Part shown: in pieces, positions 17,068-26,980 of the stretch
Layout: the number at the start of each line of letters is the position of its first letter
Numbering within the stretch: position 1 is the first letter of the stretch
Assembly: GCA_003169695.1 (NCBI GenBank)
Contig: PNAS01000026.1
Location: 62,001 to 126,000 of the forward strand
Length of the DNA stretch: 64,000 nt
Direction: 5' to 3'
Origin: Spartobacteria bacterium
Lineage (GTDB): Bacteria > Verrucomicrobiota > Verrucomicrobiia > Chthoniobacterales > UBA10450
The notes under the pieces: model-generated
Seen by the model: the letters and a program-made list of their open reading frames with translations, nothing else
Databases searched by the model: none
What the model was told of the DNA's origin: nothing
Position numbers and translations under genes: made by a program

Positions 17068-17596
17068 CGAGACCCGCCCGGCTGTTTTTCTGGATCGCGA
17101 TGGAACGATCATCCGCGATGTCGATTATTGCGGCGATCCCGCGCAGGTCGAAGTTTTTCCAGGCGCGGCCGACGCGCTGCGGCGCTTGAAAGCAAACGGC
17201 TATCAGTTGATCATCGTGACAAACCAAAGCGGAATCGCACGCGGTTATTTCAGCGAGAACGATTATCGTGCGGTCGAGCTGGAATTTCTCCGCCAACTGG
17301 GAGACGACTTGATCGACGACACTTATTATTGTGCCGACCTGCCCGAGATAAATTCACGGCGCCGAAAGCCAGCGCCCGGAATGATCTTTGAAGCGCAACG
17401 CGATCACCATCTCGATCTAGCGCGGTCCTACTTTATCGGTGACAAAACGAGCGATATCGAGTGTGGGCGAAATGCCGGCATGCGAACGATTCTCGTGCAA
17501 ACGGGATATGGCGCGCGCGAGATAGACTGCCGCGCTGATTGGATCGCGCGCGATCTCGCACATGCCGCCGAGTTCATCCTCGGGGTTAACGGATGA
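17051..17596 (+). CDS. gmhB: D-glycero-beta-D-manno-heptose-1,7-bisphosphate 7-phosphatase
   Basis: HAD-type histidinol-phosphatase-family enzyme removing the 7-phosphate after RfaE1. The nucleophile motif is AVFLDRDGTI, motif II is IIVTNQSGIARGYF, and motif IV is YFIGDKTSDIECG. The start is the ATG at 17051 (MTVSSNETRP). An upstream in-frame ATG at 16952 would add an implausible basic segment inside rfaE1. Next comes a 183-base gap, with no gene seen, before kdsB. Order kinase-phosphatase matches the pathway. Confidence 0.88.
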   Translation: MTVSSNETRPAVFLDRDGTIIRDVDYCGDPAQVEVFPGAADALRRLKANGYQLIIVTNQSGIARGYFSENDYRAVELEFLRQLGDDLIDDTYYCADLPEINSRRRKPAPGMIFEAQRDHHLDLARSYFIGDKTSDIECGRNAGMRTILVQTGYGAREIDCRADWIARDLAHAAEFILGVNG

Positions 17597-17779
17597 AGAA
17601 GAGCAGCCGCGCAGCCTCCTGCGGTCGAAAGCCGCTTCGGCGGCGGTACGACGGCGTGGGACTTCTCAATTGCAAGTTGCGTCAGCATCTAAAGGAGGCG
17701 CTCACCGCAGGTGCGAGGTCCCTCGCTTTGCTCCGGATGATATGCTTCTCCACGCGTCTATGACTTTTCGCCGACGAAT

Positions 17780-18541
17780 ATGAACAAAGTACTTGGCATC
17801 ATTCCAGCGCGTTGGGCTTCGACGCGTTTCCCAGGTAAGCCGCTCCATCCGATCGCAGGAAAGCCGTTGCTGCAACACGTCTGGGAGGCGAGCCGGCGCG
17901 CGAAAAGACTGGATCATTTGATCATCGCGACGGACGACTTCCGCATCGCTGAGGGGGCATTCGCTTGGGGCGCCGAAGTCGCCATGACGTCGGCGAATCA
18001 TTCGAGTGGAACGGACCGCATCGCTGAAGTCGCGGCGAAGGCAAAGCAATTCGGGCACATCGTTAACATTCAAGGCGATGAGCCAATGGTCGACCCGAAG
18101 CTAATCGATAGGCTGGTGCGCCAATTGCAGCGGGACCGCAAACTCGAGATGATCACCGCGGCGCACCCGTTCGCCGATCCGCGCGAAGCTGAGTCGCCAC
18201 ATCAAGTGAAGGTGGTCCTGAGCACAAAGAACGAGGCGCTCTATTTCTCGCGAGGCGCCATTCCTTTTGCCCGCGATACGGCAGCACCGCCCCAGTATTT
18301 TCGTCACCAAGGCATTTACGGTTACACGCGCGATCTTCTGCTCCGCTTCGTCCGCTGGAAAACGGCGCCGCTCGAGCGCGCAGAAGCGCTCGAGCAATTG
18401 CGCGCGCTCGAGAATGGGGTAAGAATCAAGGTGGTCATGACTGGGAGTGGCTCGCCCGGCGTCGACACGCCGGAGGACGCTCGAATGATCGAGCGCCTGA
18501 TCGTTTCCGCAAGCAAGCGATCCGCAAAACCACGGCGATGA
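17780..18541 (+). CDS. kdsB: 3-deoxy-manno-octulosonate cytidylyltransferase
   Basis: Activates Kdo as CMP-Kdo for lipid A-core assembly. Visible family marks are IIPARWASTRFPGKPLHPI at the N-terminus, the IQGDEPMVDP loop, and YFSRGAIPFARD with HQGIYGYTRD. Length (253 aa) is normal. Its last codons overlap the pyrG ATG by four bases. Pairing with CTP synthase makes sense because the reaction consumes CTP. The protein ends in a short basic tail (SKRSAKPRR). Confidence 0.94.
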   Translation: MNKVLGIIPARWASTRFPGKPLHPIAGKPLLQHVWEASRRAKRLDHLIIATDDFRIAEGAFAWGAEVAMTSANHSSGTDRIAEVAAKAKQFGHIVNIQGDEPMVDPKLIDRLVRQLQRDRKLEMITAAHPFADPREAESPHQVKVVLSTKNEALYFSRGAIPFARDTAAPPQYFRHQGIYGYTRDLLLRFVRWKTAPLERAEALEQLRALENGVRIKVVMTGSGSPGVDTPEDARMIERLIVSASKRSAKPRR

Positions 18542-20136
18542 AATACATTTTTATTACAGGCGGAGTTGTGAGTTCGTTAGGCAAAGGCCTTGCGGCGGCT
18601 TCCCTTGGCACTCTTCTCGAGCTGCGCGGTTTGCGGGTCGTGTTCCAAAAGTTCGATCCCTATCTGAACGTCGACCCGGGGACGATGAATCCTTTCCAGC
18701 ACGGCGAGGTCTATGTGCTCAATGATGGCGCAGAGACCGATCTCGATCTCGGCCACTACGAGCGCTTCACCAATTGCGTGCTCTCGCGCCACAACAATCT
18801 CACGAGCGGGCAAGTTTACGAAAACGTGATCCTGAGGGAGCGCCGCGGCGATTACCTCGGGAAAACCGTGCAGGTGATTCCGCACGTGACCGACGAAATC
18901 AAGAATCGCATTCGCGAGGTTTCGAATGAGAGCAAAGCCGACGTCGTTATCACGGAAATTGGGGGAACAACCGGCGACATCGAGGGGCTGCCGTTTCTAG
19001 AAGCGATTCGGCAGTTCATTCTCGAAGTCGGCCCGCAAAATGTGGTGAACGTGCACGTCACGCTCATTCCTTACATCAGAGCGGCCGGCGAACTGAAAAC
19101 AAAACCGACCCAGCAAAGCATCGCAAAACTGCGCGAGATCGGCTTGCAGCCGCAGGTTCTGCTTTGCCGTACCGAACACCCGCTCGATACCGAGCTACGG
19201 CAGAAGCTTTCGATGTTTTGCAGCGTTTCGCCGCGCGGCGTCATTGAAGCGCGCGATGTGAAGCACACGATTTACGAGATGCCCCTCATGTTGAACGAGG
19301 AAGGACTCGACGACCTCGTCTGCGAGTTACTGCACATCGATGCGCCGCCGCCGAACCTGGCGAACTGGCGGAAGTTCGTCGAACGCGTGGTCAGCCCAAA
19401 GAAACAGGTGAAAATCGCGGTCGTCGGAAAATACATCGACCTGCAGGACGCGTACAAGAGCATCTACGAATCGCTGACCCACGCGGCCGCAAGCCAGGAT
19501 TGCGGCATCGATCTGAAGTTGATCGACGCAGAATCGCTCCTGGATGGCGTCGATGGGCATCTCCAAGACGTTGCAGGCGTTCTAATCCCGGGTGGTTTCG
19601 GTGAGCGCGGTGTAGAGGGCAAAATCAGCGCGGCGCGTTTCGCCCGGGAAAACAAAGTGCCGTATCTTGGGCTCTGTCTCGGAATGCAAGTGGCGACGAT
19701 CGAATTCGCCCGAAACGTGTGCGGCCTTGAGCAGGCCAACAGCACCGAGTTCGATGAGAATGCGCCAGATCCGGTCATTTGCCTTCTGGATGAGCAGCGT
19801 GAAGTGAAAACCAAAGGCGCGAGCATGCGACTCGGGACCTGGCCCACGAAGATTGTGAAGGGAACCGTTGCAGAAAAAATTTACGGCGACGGCGAAGTGC
19901 TCGAGCGACACCGGCATCGCTACGAGTTCAACATGAAGTATCGGGACCAGATGGGTGAAAAGGGATTCACCATTTCGGGAACTTCTCCGGATGGAGCGCT
20001 CGCGGAATTAATCGAGCTACGCGACCATCCGTACTTTCTCGCCTGCCAATATCACCCCGAATTTCAGAGCAAGCCGAACAAACCGCACCCGCTTTTCAAG
20101 GCTTTCGTTCAGGCCTGTCTGGCGCACCAAAGTTGA
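18538..20136 (+). CDS. pyrG: CTP synthase
   Basis: Amidates UTP to CTP using glutamine. The synthetase domain begins [20 protein letters not shown] and includes [20 protein letters not shown] and [14 protein letters not shown]. The class I glutaminase domain has [10 protein letters not shown], the nucleophile Cys in [10 protein letters not shown], and the His-Glu pair in [11 protein letters not shown]. Length (532 aa) is typical. It is coupled to kdsB by a 4-base overlap and converges with sua5/tsaC, whose stop lies 14 bases downstream. Confidence 0.97.
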   Translation: MKYIFITGGVVSSLGKGLAAASLGTLLELRGLRVVFQKFDPYLNVDPGTMNPFQHGEVYVLNDGAETDLDLGHYERFTNCVLSRHNNLTSGQVYENVILRERRGDYLGKTVQVIPHVTDEIKNRIREVSNESKADVVITEIGGTTGDIEGLPFLEAIRQFILEVGPQNVVNVHVTLIPYIRAAGELKTKPTQQSIAKLREIGLQPQVLLCRTEHPLDTELRQKLSMFCSVSPRGVIEARDVKHTIYEMPLMLNEEGLDDLVCELLHIDAPPPNLANWRKFVERVVSPKKQVKIAVVGKYIDLQDAYKSIYESLTHAAASQDCGIDLKLIDAESLLDGVDGHLQDVAGVLIPGGFGERGVEGKISAARFARENKVPYLGLCLGMQVATIEFARNVCGLEQANSTEFDENAPDPVICLLDEQREVKTKGASMRLGTWPTKIVKGTVAEKIYGDGEVLERHRHRYEFNMKYRDQMGEKGFTISGTSPDGALAELIELRDHPYFLACQYHPEFQSKPNKPHPLFKAFVQACLAHQS

Positions 20137-20149
20137 GGTAAGGCTTGTG

Positions 20150-21133
20150 CTATTTTGCGGCTCGGCACAGCCGGTCATTTATGGCCGCACCGAGACCTTC
20201 GTCTGGCAACTTTTCGGTGACGATCAGATCGAGATTAAGCCGATCCAATTCGCGCAGATAACGGAATAGATTTGCGGCGGCCTCCCGTAGGTCTTGGCGG
20301 GAACTGAGTTGTCGAATTTCCGCAAATTGTTTTGCTCCCGCCATGGAACGCCAGGCGAGCAGTCCACATCTTTTGTTCGAGGGCACGGCGAAGGAAAAAG
20401 GATCGTTCGCGAGAACGAGCGGAGTAAGCGGTGCGTAATGCGATGGAAGTTGGCCTGGCGCTTCCGGACGCTGAACACCTTCAGCGAAAAAGACCTCACC
20501 GAATGCCTCGAGCTCTTCAGCAGTTATCGGCCCCCGTCGCAGAAGTTCCATTCGTCCATTTCGCACTGCGACGATCGTCGATTCAATGCCGTGGAGGGTT
20601 GGTCCCGCATCGACAATGAGCGAAATTCGTCCATCGAGTTCGTCGAGGACATGCCGCGCGGTCGTCGGGCTCACGCGGCCAAATCGATTGGCGCTCGGCG
20701 CAGCCAAAGGCGAATCGAATGTACGAATGATTTCCGCAAATAGCGGATGCGCGCTGATTCGAACAGCGACCGTGTCGAGGCCGGCAGTGACAATTTCGGG
20801 AATGATTTCCCGCCGCGGCAAGACAAGCGTGAACGGGCCAGGCCAAAATTGGGCGATCAATTTCTCGATGAGCCCCTGCGAATCATGGTCGATTCTGGCG
20901 ACGCATTCGAGCCATTTGAGATCGGGCAAATGAACGATGAGCGGATCGAAGCGTGGTCGCGCCTTCGCCTCGAAAATCTTTGCAACGACTTCACTCTTGA
21001 GCGCATCGGCTGCAAGTCCATAAACGGTTTCCGTGGGCAACGCGACAGTGTTGCCGCTTCGCAGCAACTTTGCTGCGTTCGCCACGGCCTTCGCGCGCTG
21101 CTCGAGCGTGCGCGAAGGAAGGATCTGTGTCAT
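20150..21133 (-). CDS. sua5: L-threonylcarbamoyladenylate synthase, Sua5-type
   Basis: Makes threonylcarbamoyl-AMP for the t6A37 tRNA modification. The YrdC-like domain shows [58 protein letters not shown] and [10 protein letters not shown]-terminal Sua5 domain follows the linker [11 protein letters not shown], so this is the long Sua5 rather than the short TsaC form (327 aa). The ATG at 21133 overlaps the purE stop (ATGA). The frame is open upstream inside purE and was not used. Confidence 0.92.
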   Translation of the reverse strand: MTQILPSRTLEQRAKAVANAAKLLRSGNTVALPTETVYGLAADALKSEVVAKIFEAKARPRFDPLIVHLPDLKWLECVARIDHDSQGLIEKLIAQFWPGPFTLVLPRREIIPEIVTAGLDTVAVRISAHPLFAEIIRTFDSPLAAPSANRFGRVSPTTARHVLDELDGRISLIVDAGPTLHGIESTIVAVRNGRMELLRRGPITAEELEAFGEVFFAEGVQRPEAPGQLPSHYAPLTPLVLANDPFSFAVPSNKRCGLLAWRSMAGAKQFAEIRQLSSRQDLREAAANLFRYLRELDRLNLDLIVTEKLPDEGLGAAINDRLCRAAK

Positions 21134-21630
21134 GGAACGCGCTGCGCGAGCACCGCGTCGGTCTGCTTCTTTCGAAAGGCCTGAAGGTTTTCGCGAACTT
21201 TCTCGTCGCTGATTCCGATAATGCTGGCGGCGAGCAGAGCGGCGTTTTTCGCGCCGGCACTTCCGATGGCAAGCGTTCCGACTGGGATGCCCCCGGGCAT
21301 TTGCGCAATCGACAGCAGCGAATCCAATCCATGGAGCGCCTGCGATTGGATTGGCACACCGAGAATTGGAAGCCACGTATGGGCCGCAATCACCCCAGCC
21401 AAATGCGCGGCACCGCCCGCGCCGGCGATGATCACGCGGAGCCCGCGGTCCGCAGCCTTTCGCGCAAACTCAGCGGTCGCCTCCGGCGTGCGATGCGCGG
21501 AGAGGATATGAGATTCGTTAGGCACGCCAAGTTCATCAAGCATTTCAGCGGAGCGGCGCATCGTTTCCCAATCTGACTTGCTGCCCATGATAATGGCGAC
21601 GAGCGCGCTGGAAGATTTTGATTCAGGCAT
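21130..21630 (-). CDS. purE: N5-carboxyaminoimidazole ribonucleotide mutase
   Basis: Purine biosynthesis step converting N5-CAIR to CAIR. The family core is present: [12 protein letters not shown] near the N-terminus, SAHRTPEA carrying the active-site His, and [16 protein letters not shown] with PILGVPI. Length (166 aa) is standard. The partner purK is not in the window. It is divergent from aroK with a ~120-base intergenic stretch containing short GGAAGCTT-type repeats but no clear promoter. Confidence 0.95.
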   Translation of the reverse strand: MPESKSSSALVAIIMGSKSDWETMRRSAEMLDELGVPNESHILSAHRTPEATAEFARKAADRGLRVIIAGAGGAAHLAGVIAAHTWLPILGVPIQSQALHGLDSLLSIAQMPGGIPVGTLAIGSAGAKNAALLAASIIGISDEKVRENLQAFRKKQTDAVLAQRVP

Positions 21631-21753
21631 GGCTGCCGTTCACCAGTTCCCCATAACCGGTCGCGTTGTAAAGGGCTTTTTCTGCAAAGCAGCGGAAGCT
21701 TCTGGCTTTCTTGGAAGATTTCCCAAGCTGGAAGCTTGCGCTACTTTTCCGGC

Positions 21754-22275
21754 ATGACCGGGCGCGGCCAGTCCATTGTGCTCATCGGGTTTATGGGAGC
21801 GGGAAAGTCTTCGACCGGCAAAGCGCTGGCGCGGAAAACGGGACTTCCGCGTTTGGATACGGATGAAATTGTCTCAACGCGGTTTGGTTTGTCGGTTGGG
21901 GAGATTTTCGCCGCATTTGGAGAGGAAAAATTTCGTGACGCGGAGACCGAAGCGCTCAATCAGTTCTTTCACGAGACTCCTGCCATCATTGTGACGGGTG
22001 GAGGGATCGTGCTTCGTGCGGAAAACGTGAAAAAGCTGCGCGAGCTTGGAAATGTGGTGAGCCTCGAGGCGGACGAGGAAACACTTTTCCGCAGGATTTC
22101 CCGACGCGCGACCAGGCCGCTCTTGCAGACGCAGAACCCTCGCGGGACTCTGGTAGAGCTGCTGCGGGTGCGTGAACCGCTTTACCACGCGGCGGCGGAC
22201 GTTCGATTGGACACGTCGCGCCTTACGCACGACGAAGTGGCGGACGCAATCCTGAAGAGCATTGGAAAATTGTGA
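21754..22275 (+). CDS. aroK: Shikimate kinase
   Basis: Phosphorylates shikimate in aromatic amino-acid synthesis. Walker A is LIGFMGAGKSSTGKALA. The shikimate-binding LDTDEI, FRDAETEAL, VTGGGIVLR and the lid RRATRPLL all follow in order. I prefer the ATG at 21754 (MTGRGQSIV) to an upstream TTG at 21736. Its stop overlaps the GTG start of queG by four bases. Confidence 0.93.
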   Translation: MTGRGQSIVLIGFMGAGKSSTGKALARKTGLPRLDTDEIVSTRFGLSVGEIFAAFGEEKFRDAETEALNQFFHETPAIIVTGGGIVLRAENVKKLRELGNVVSLEADEETLFRRISRRATRPLLQTQNPRGTLVELLRVREPLYHAAADVRLDTSRLTHDEVADAILKSIGKL

Positions 22276-23360
22276 CCTCCCTATCTACAATACCGACCCA
22301 ACCACGGCGGGAAACAGCCATTGAGTTGAAGCAGGAAATCGTCGACCGCGCCAGAGCGCTTGGCTTCGATTCTTGTAGAATCGCCGCGGCGGCTTCGCCA
22401 CGACACGGTAGCGAATTTCGCGCGTGGTTACGCGAGGGGGCGGCGGGCGAGATGGATTGGTTGGCCCGCGGCGAGGAGAAACGGTGCGATCCGCAACAAG
22501 TTCTGTCCGGCGCCCGTTCAGTGATTGTGGTCGCGCTGAATTATTGGCAGGGGGAGCAGCGGGCCACCCCCGCGGCAGGCAAGATCGCTCGTTATGCCTG
22601 GGGGGAAGACTACCACGACGTCATGCTCCCGAAATTGGAACGGGTGGATGAATTTCTCTGCGAACGTGGCGGCACGCAAAAATGTTACGTGGACACGGGA
22701 CCGATCCTCGAACGCGATCATGCTGCGGAAGCTGGAATCGGCTGGCATGGAAAGAGCACCATGTTGATCGACCCACAACTCGGCACTTGGTTTTTTCTGG
22801 CGGAAATTCTGACCACCCTTGAATTACCTCCTGATGAGCCACAAACACCGCGCTGCGGGAGTTGCACGCGCTGTATCATTGCTTGCCCGACCGGTGCGAT
22901 CACGGATTCTCATCGGCTGGATGCGCGGCGTTGCATCTCCTACCTTACGATCGAGCTGAAAGGCTCGATCCCGCTTAAGCTGCGGCCGCTCATTGGCGAT
23001 CACATTTATGGTTGCGATGAGTGTCTTGATGCGTGCCCGTGGAACCGCTTCGCTTCGGTCTCGCGAGAAGCGGCATTCGCGGCGGGACCAGCAACGCGGA
23101 TGCCGCTGCGTGACTACTTGGCACTCGACGACGCGCAATTCCGCGCCCTTTTCCGCCGCTCACCGATTAAACGGATCAAGCGCCGGGGATTTTTACGAAA
23201 TGTCTGCGTCGCCCTTGGAAATGTGGGGAACCACACTGACCTGCCAGCGCTCCAAAAAGCGGCCTTTGACCCTGAAGAGCTCATCGCCGAGCACGCGATT
23301 TGGGCAATCAACCGTATCCTGGAACGTTCTGCCCTCCCCCAATCCGAAGTTCCAGTCTAG
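22272..23360 (+). CDS. queG: Epoxyqueuosine reductase
   Basis: Cobalamin- and Fe-S-dependent enzyme for the last step of queuosine synthesis in tRNA. After an N-terminal cobalamin-binding part (VIVVALNYWQ, then YVDTGPILERDHAAEAGIGW), two [4Fe-4S] motifs are visible: CGSCTRCIIACPTGAI and GCDECLDACPWN. A HEAT-like C-terminal end follows (RNVCVALGNVGN). It starts with GTG inside the aroK stop. No other queuosine genes are in the window. The following ~190 bases are non-coding. Confidence 0.94.
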   Translation: MTSLSTIPTQPRRETAIELKQEIVDRARALGFDSCRIAAAASPRHGSEFRAWLREGAAGEMDWLARGEEKRCDPQQVLSGARSVIVVALNYWQGEQRATPAAGKIARYAWGEDYHDVMLPKLERVDEFLCERGGTQKCYVDTGPILERDHAAEAGIGWHGKSTMLIDPQLGTWFFLAEILTTLELPPDEPQTPRCGSCTRCIIACPTGAITDSHRLDARRCISYLTIELKGSIPLKLRPLIGDHIYGCDECLDACPWNRFASVSREAAFAAGPATRMPLRDYLALDDAQFRALFRRSPIKRIKRRGFLRNVCVALGNVGNHTDLPALQKAAFDPEELIAEHAIWAINRILERSALPQSEVPV

Positions 23361-23547
23361 CGGCGCAAAATTTTGAATCTACCCAGCGTCCTGGCCGCAT
23401 CTCATGTATGAGCAGCTCCTTTGACGAAAACCCATCTAAAATTTACTCCTTCGCTCAACTAGCACCGAAGCGATTAGTGCACGAGATTTGCTTTCCAAAC
23501 GTCTAAAAAGCCATTATTTGTCTCCGCGCATAAACCCCCAGCAAGCA

Positions 23548-24897
23548 ATGCATCAAGTCGCTACTACTCCGGCCCCGCCCAAGAAAAGGCGTTCTCGGCG
23601 CAAACGATATCTCATCTTCGGCTCAATCAGCCTTGTCGTGCTCGGGATTATCGTTTCCATAATCCTCGGGAGACAAGAGAAGCCGATCCCGGTCACCACC
23701 GAGAAGGCAATTCGCAAAACGATCCTGCAGACCGTCTCGGCAACGGGGAAAGTTCAACCGGAAGTGGAGGTGAAGATTTCGCCCGAAGTCGCGGGAGAAA
23801 TCATTGAATTGCCGGTCGAGGACGGGATGGTGGTAAAAAAAGGCAACCTGCTGCTGAAGATCCTGCCCGACTCTTACAAAGCTTTGGTCGAGCAGCAGGA
23901 CGCCGCGATCAGCGGGGCGAAAGCAGTTAACTTGCAACAGAAGGCCACGCTGGCCAAGGCCGAACTTGATCTAAAACGCGCTAAGGATTTGTTTGCCAAG
24001 AAAATGATCTCCGAGTCCGACTTTTCGGTCGCGCAAACCGCCCGAGACGTCGCGCTATCCACTGTCGAGAGTTCACTGCACGGAATCGAGAGCGCGGAAG
24101 CGGCCTCCAGTCAGGCGCGTGATCAGCTTTTGAAAACGACGATTTACTCGCCAATCGATGGGACGATCACGATTCTAAATAGCAAGCTCGGTGAGCGGGT
24201 GGTCGCAACGAACCAATTCGCGGGAACAGAAGTCATGCGTGTGGCTGACCTCAGCCATATGGAAGCGCGCGTGAACGTAAACGAAAACGACGTTGTCAGC
24301 GTCCAAATAGGGCAGAAAGCAACCGTCGCGATCGACGCTTATACTGAACGCAGATTCAAAGGCACCGTGCAGCAAATCGCGAATACGGGCACAACGACTG
24401 GCACCGGGACGCAGGAAGAGGTCACAAACTTTGAGGTGAAAATTCGAATCGATGAACACGACGTGGCGCTTCGTCCCGGCCTCAGCTGCACGGCCGACAT
24501 CGAGACGAACATGGTCAAGGATGTCGTGTCCGTGCCGATGCAAAGCGTGACGATTCGCACTGGAGAGAGCAATCTCAGCCCGGAAGAAATCGAGAAGCGG
24601 AAGCAGAAGGCTGTCGCGCGAGACCAGGGCGACAACAATGCTGAGGTGTCGAACGACCGACAGGAAAAGCAGGCGCAAAAACTTGATCGCGAGAAACTGT
24701 CGAAAGTCGTGTTCGTTAAGAAAGCTGACAAGGCACAAATGGTCAAAGTCACCACAGGGATCGCCGACGATACTTCCATGGAAATTAAGAGCGGCATCAA
24801 GGAGGGCGACGAAGTGATCTCCGGGAGCTACAGCGCGATTAGCCGAAAGCTAAAGGACGGAGCAAAGGTCACAATCGACAAGGAACCGGCGAAGTAG
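23548..24897 (+). CDS. Periplasmic adaptor (membrane fusion) protein, MacA-like
   Basis: HlyD/MacA-type adaptor joining an ABC permease to an outer-membrane channel. An N-terminal basic stretch (KKRRSRRKR) and one TM anchor ([19 protein letters not shown]) precede the barrel-sandwich half motif [19 protein letters not shown]. Then come a long alpha hairpin (~110-200), the second lipoyl half (IYSPIDGTI) and a beta-barrel domain. A charged insertion near residues 350-400 is rich in Glu, Lys and Gln. The ATG at 23548 is preferred over a TTG at 23488. ATPase and two permeases follow, forming a complete tripartite-type export operon. Confidence 0.88.
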   Translation: MHQVATTPAPPKKRRSRRKRYLIFGSISLVVLGIIVSIILGRQEKPIPVTTEKAIRKTILQTVSATGKVQPEVEVKISPEVAGEIIELPVEDGMVVKKGNLLLKILPDSYKALVEQQDAAISGAKAVNLQQKATLAKAELDLKRAKDLFAKKMISESDFSVAQTARDVALSTVESSLHGIESAEAASSQARDQLLKTTIYSPIDGTITILNSKLGERVVATNQFAGTEVMRVADLSHMEARVNVNENDVVSVQIGQKATVAIDAYTERRFKGTVQQIANTGTTTGTGTQEEVTNFEVKIRIDEHDVALRPGLSCTADIETNMVKDVVSVPMQSVTIRTGESNLSPEEIEKRKQKAVARDQGDNNAEVSNDRQEKQAQKLDREKLSKVVFVKKADKAQMVKVTTGIADDTSMEIKSGIKEGDEVISGSYSAISRKLKDGAKVTIDKEPAK

Positions 24898-24940
24898 CGC
24901 GAGCTTTCGCCGGATCTGCTGGCCGAACTTCCCGACGAAT

Positions 24941-25687
24941 ATGCTGAACACAGATACGATGCGACCGCGCGGCCCGATCGTCATCGACATCGAAAACATC
25001 ACCAAGCATTACGTCATGGGCGAGGAAACCGTGCACGCTCTACGCGGAGTCACGCTCCAGATTCATCGCAACGAATATCTCGCAATCATGGGTCCGAGCG
25101 GCAGCGGCAAGTCGACCCTCATGAACATGCTCGGATGCCTGGATACTCCGAGCTCCGGGCGCTACGAATTTGGTGGCAAGGATGTCTCTGCGATGGATGA
25201 CGATGAGCTTGCCGCGATCCGCAATCGCGAGATTGGTTTCGTCTTTCAAACATTTAACCTCCTCCCCCGCTCCACCAGCCTGCGCAATGTCGAGCTGCCC
25301 CTGATCTATGCTGGGGTTGATCCGGCGACGCGCGAGGAACGGGCCGCGCAAACTCTGCGCGACGTCGGACTGGGCGAACGCCTCCACCATAAACCTAACG
25401 AGTTATCTGGCGGGCAACGCCAGCGGGTGGCGATCGCGCGGGCCCTGGTCAACAACCCTTCGATCATCCTCGCTGATGAACCAACCGGCAATCTGGATTC
25501 GAAAACCGGCGAGGAGATTATGTCGCTGCTCGAAAATCTCTATCAAGCCGGCAACACCATTATTCTTGTCACGCATGAAGCCGATATCGCGCGCCATGCC
25601 CGTCGCACGGTCCATTTACGTGACGGCTTGATCGAAAGCGATGCACTATCGGAAGCAACGGAAATTCAGACGCTCGCGTTCACATAG
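24941..25687 (+). CDS. ABC transporter ATP-binding protein, MacB/LolD type
   Basis: ATPase of the export system. Walker A is [15 protein letters not shown], the Q loop is FQTFNLLPR, the ABC signature is [15 protein letters not shown], and Walker B is [12 protein letters not shown]. The FNLL and TGNLD wording is typical of the MacB/LolD/FtsE subgroup. Length (248 aa) is normal for a stand-alone ATPase. The adaptor is upstream and both FtsX-type permeases are directly downstream. Confidence 0.93.
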   Translation: MLNTDTMRPRGPIVIDIENITKHYVMGEETVHALRGVTLQIHRNEYLAIMGPSGSGKSTLMNMLGCLDTPSSGRYEFGGKDVSAMDDDELAAIRNREIGFVFQTFNLLPRSTSLRNVELPLIYAGVDPATREERAAQTLRDVGLGERLHHKPNELSGGQRQRVAIARALVNNPSIILADEPTGNLDSKTGEEIMSLLENLYQAGNTIILVTHEADIARHARRTVHLRDGLIESDALSEATEIQTLAFT

Positions 25688-25704
25688 ACTGGGTGTCGGT
25701 TCTT

Positions 25705-26955
25705 ATGAAGCGTTTCCTCTACGAGCTCACTGAAAGCTGGAAAATCGCGGCAGCGCAGATGCACGCGAACAAGACCCGCTCCATGCTCACTGCGCTCGGC
25801 GTGATCATCGGCATCGTAGCTGTCACGCTCATGGGCACCGCCATCAACGGAATTTCGACCGGTTTCGACAAGAGCATGGCAGTTCTCGGCGACGATGTGC
25901 TCTACATCGACCAACAACCATGGATTCGAAAGGACGACTGGTGGAATTTCCGCAGTCGAAAAAAGATAAAAACAGAGTATGCGGAACCGATCAACCGCAT
26001 GATCGCCGCCAGCCCGAACTCGAACTTGCTGCTGGCCGTTCCAGTCTCAAACTGGTTTCGTAGCGTCAAATACAATGAGAATCAGGTAAACAACGTCTAC
26101 ATGCTCGGCACGACCTCGGATTTCATAGCGATCTCGACGGTAGATTGTGTCAAGGGGCGCTTTTTCAACGAAATCGAATCGCGCGGTGGCGCAAACGTCG
26201 TCGTGATCGGTTACGATGTGGCAGACGCCCTTTTCCCTTCCGATGATCCGATCGACAAATCAGTGCTTATCAATGGTCAGCCGTTCAAAGTGATTGGGGT
26301 GAATACGCGGCAAGGCACGTTTCTGGGATTGTTCAGCTGGGATTCGATGGTGGCCATACCACTGCCAGCCTTCAAAAGATACTTCAACGCGAAAAGTGAA
26401 TCGGAAATTCGGGTGAAGGTGAAAGACAAGACCAAACTCCCGGAGGCCAAGGACGAGTTGATTGGTTACATGCGGCGGGTGCGGGGTTTGTCGCCCGAGA
26501 AGGAGAATGACTTTGCGCTGAACGAACAGCAGGCCTTTAAGAGCACACTCGATCCGGTCAAGAACTCGATAGCCATCGCGGGCTTATTCATCACCGGTCT
26601 CTCACTTTTCGTCGGCGCAATCGGAATCATGAACATTACTTTCGTAAGCGTAAAAGAGCGGACCAAAGAGATCGGCACGCGAAAAGCGCTCGGCGCGCGT
26701 CGCCGGACCATCCTGCTGCAATTCCTGATCGAATCGACCGCGCTCTGTCTTGTCGGGGGGGCGATCGGGCTGACATTTGCTTTCTTCATGTGTCTGGCAA
26801 TTGGGGCTGCGTTGCCCTCATTCCCAATCCAAATCTCTTTCGGTCTCGTCGTCACCAGCATGATCGTTTCGGTCCTGACCGGCCTGGTCTCGGGGTTCGC
26901 GCCGGCCTGGTCCGCTTCGCGCCTCGATCCGGTCACGGCGCTGAGATACGAGTGA
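25705..26955 (+). CDS. ABC transporter permease, MacB/FtsX type (first)
   Basis: Four-helix FtsX-type permease. An N-terminal helix (SMLTALGVIIGIVAVTLMGTA) is followed by a ~230-residue periplasmic MacB_PCD domain. Three C-terminal helices follow around the conserved FVSVKERTKEIGTRKALGAR coupling segment and the terminal ASRLDPVTALRYE. A GTG at 25693 is an alternative start; the ATG at 25705 gives the usual short N-terminus. It is one of two consecutive permeases, which suggests a heterodimer rather than the MacB homodimer. Confidence 0.9.
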   Translation: MKRFLYELTESWKIAAAQMHANKTRSMLTALGVIIGIVAVTLMGTAINGISTGFDKSMAVLGDDVLYIDQQPWIRKDDWWNFRSRKKIKTEYAEPINRMIAASPNSNLLLAVPVSNWFRSVKYNENQVNNVYMLGTTSDFIAISTVDCVKGRFFNEIESRGGANVVVIGYDVADALFPSDDPIDKSVLINGQPFKVIGVNTRQGTFLGLFSWDSMVAIPLPAFKRYFNAKSESEIRVKVKDKTKLPEAKDELIGYMRRVRGLSPEKENDFALNEQQAFKSTLDPVKNSIAIAGLFITGLSLFVGAIGIMNITFVSVKERTKEIGTRKALGARRRTILLQFLIESTALCLVGGAIGLTFAFFMCLAIGAALPSFPIQISFGLVVTSMIVSVLTGLVSGFAPAWSASRLDPVTALRYE

Positions 26956-26980
26956 GCAGTCGAGCCAAATAACGAAATAA

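Noticed and set aside
20144-20174. Imperfect hairpin between pyrG and sua5 as a bidirectional terminator
   Set aside because: The stem GGCT/GTGC with GCAC/AGCC has a long loop, overlaps the sua5 end, and has no T tract in either direction.
23361-23547. Possible small RNA or riboswitch before the MacA-like adaptor
   Set aside because: No conserved riboswitch core or strong stem-terminator was visible in the ~190 bases.
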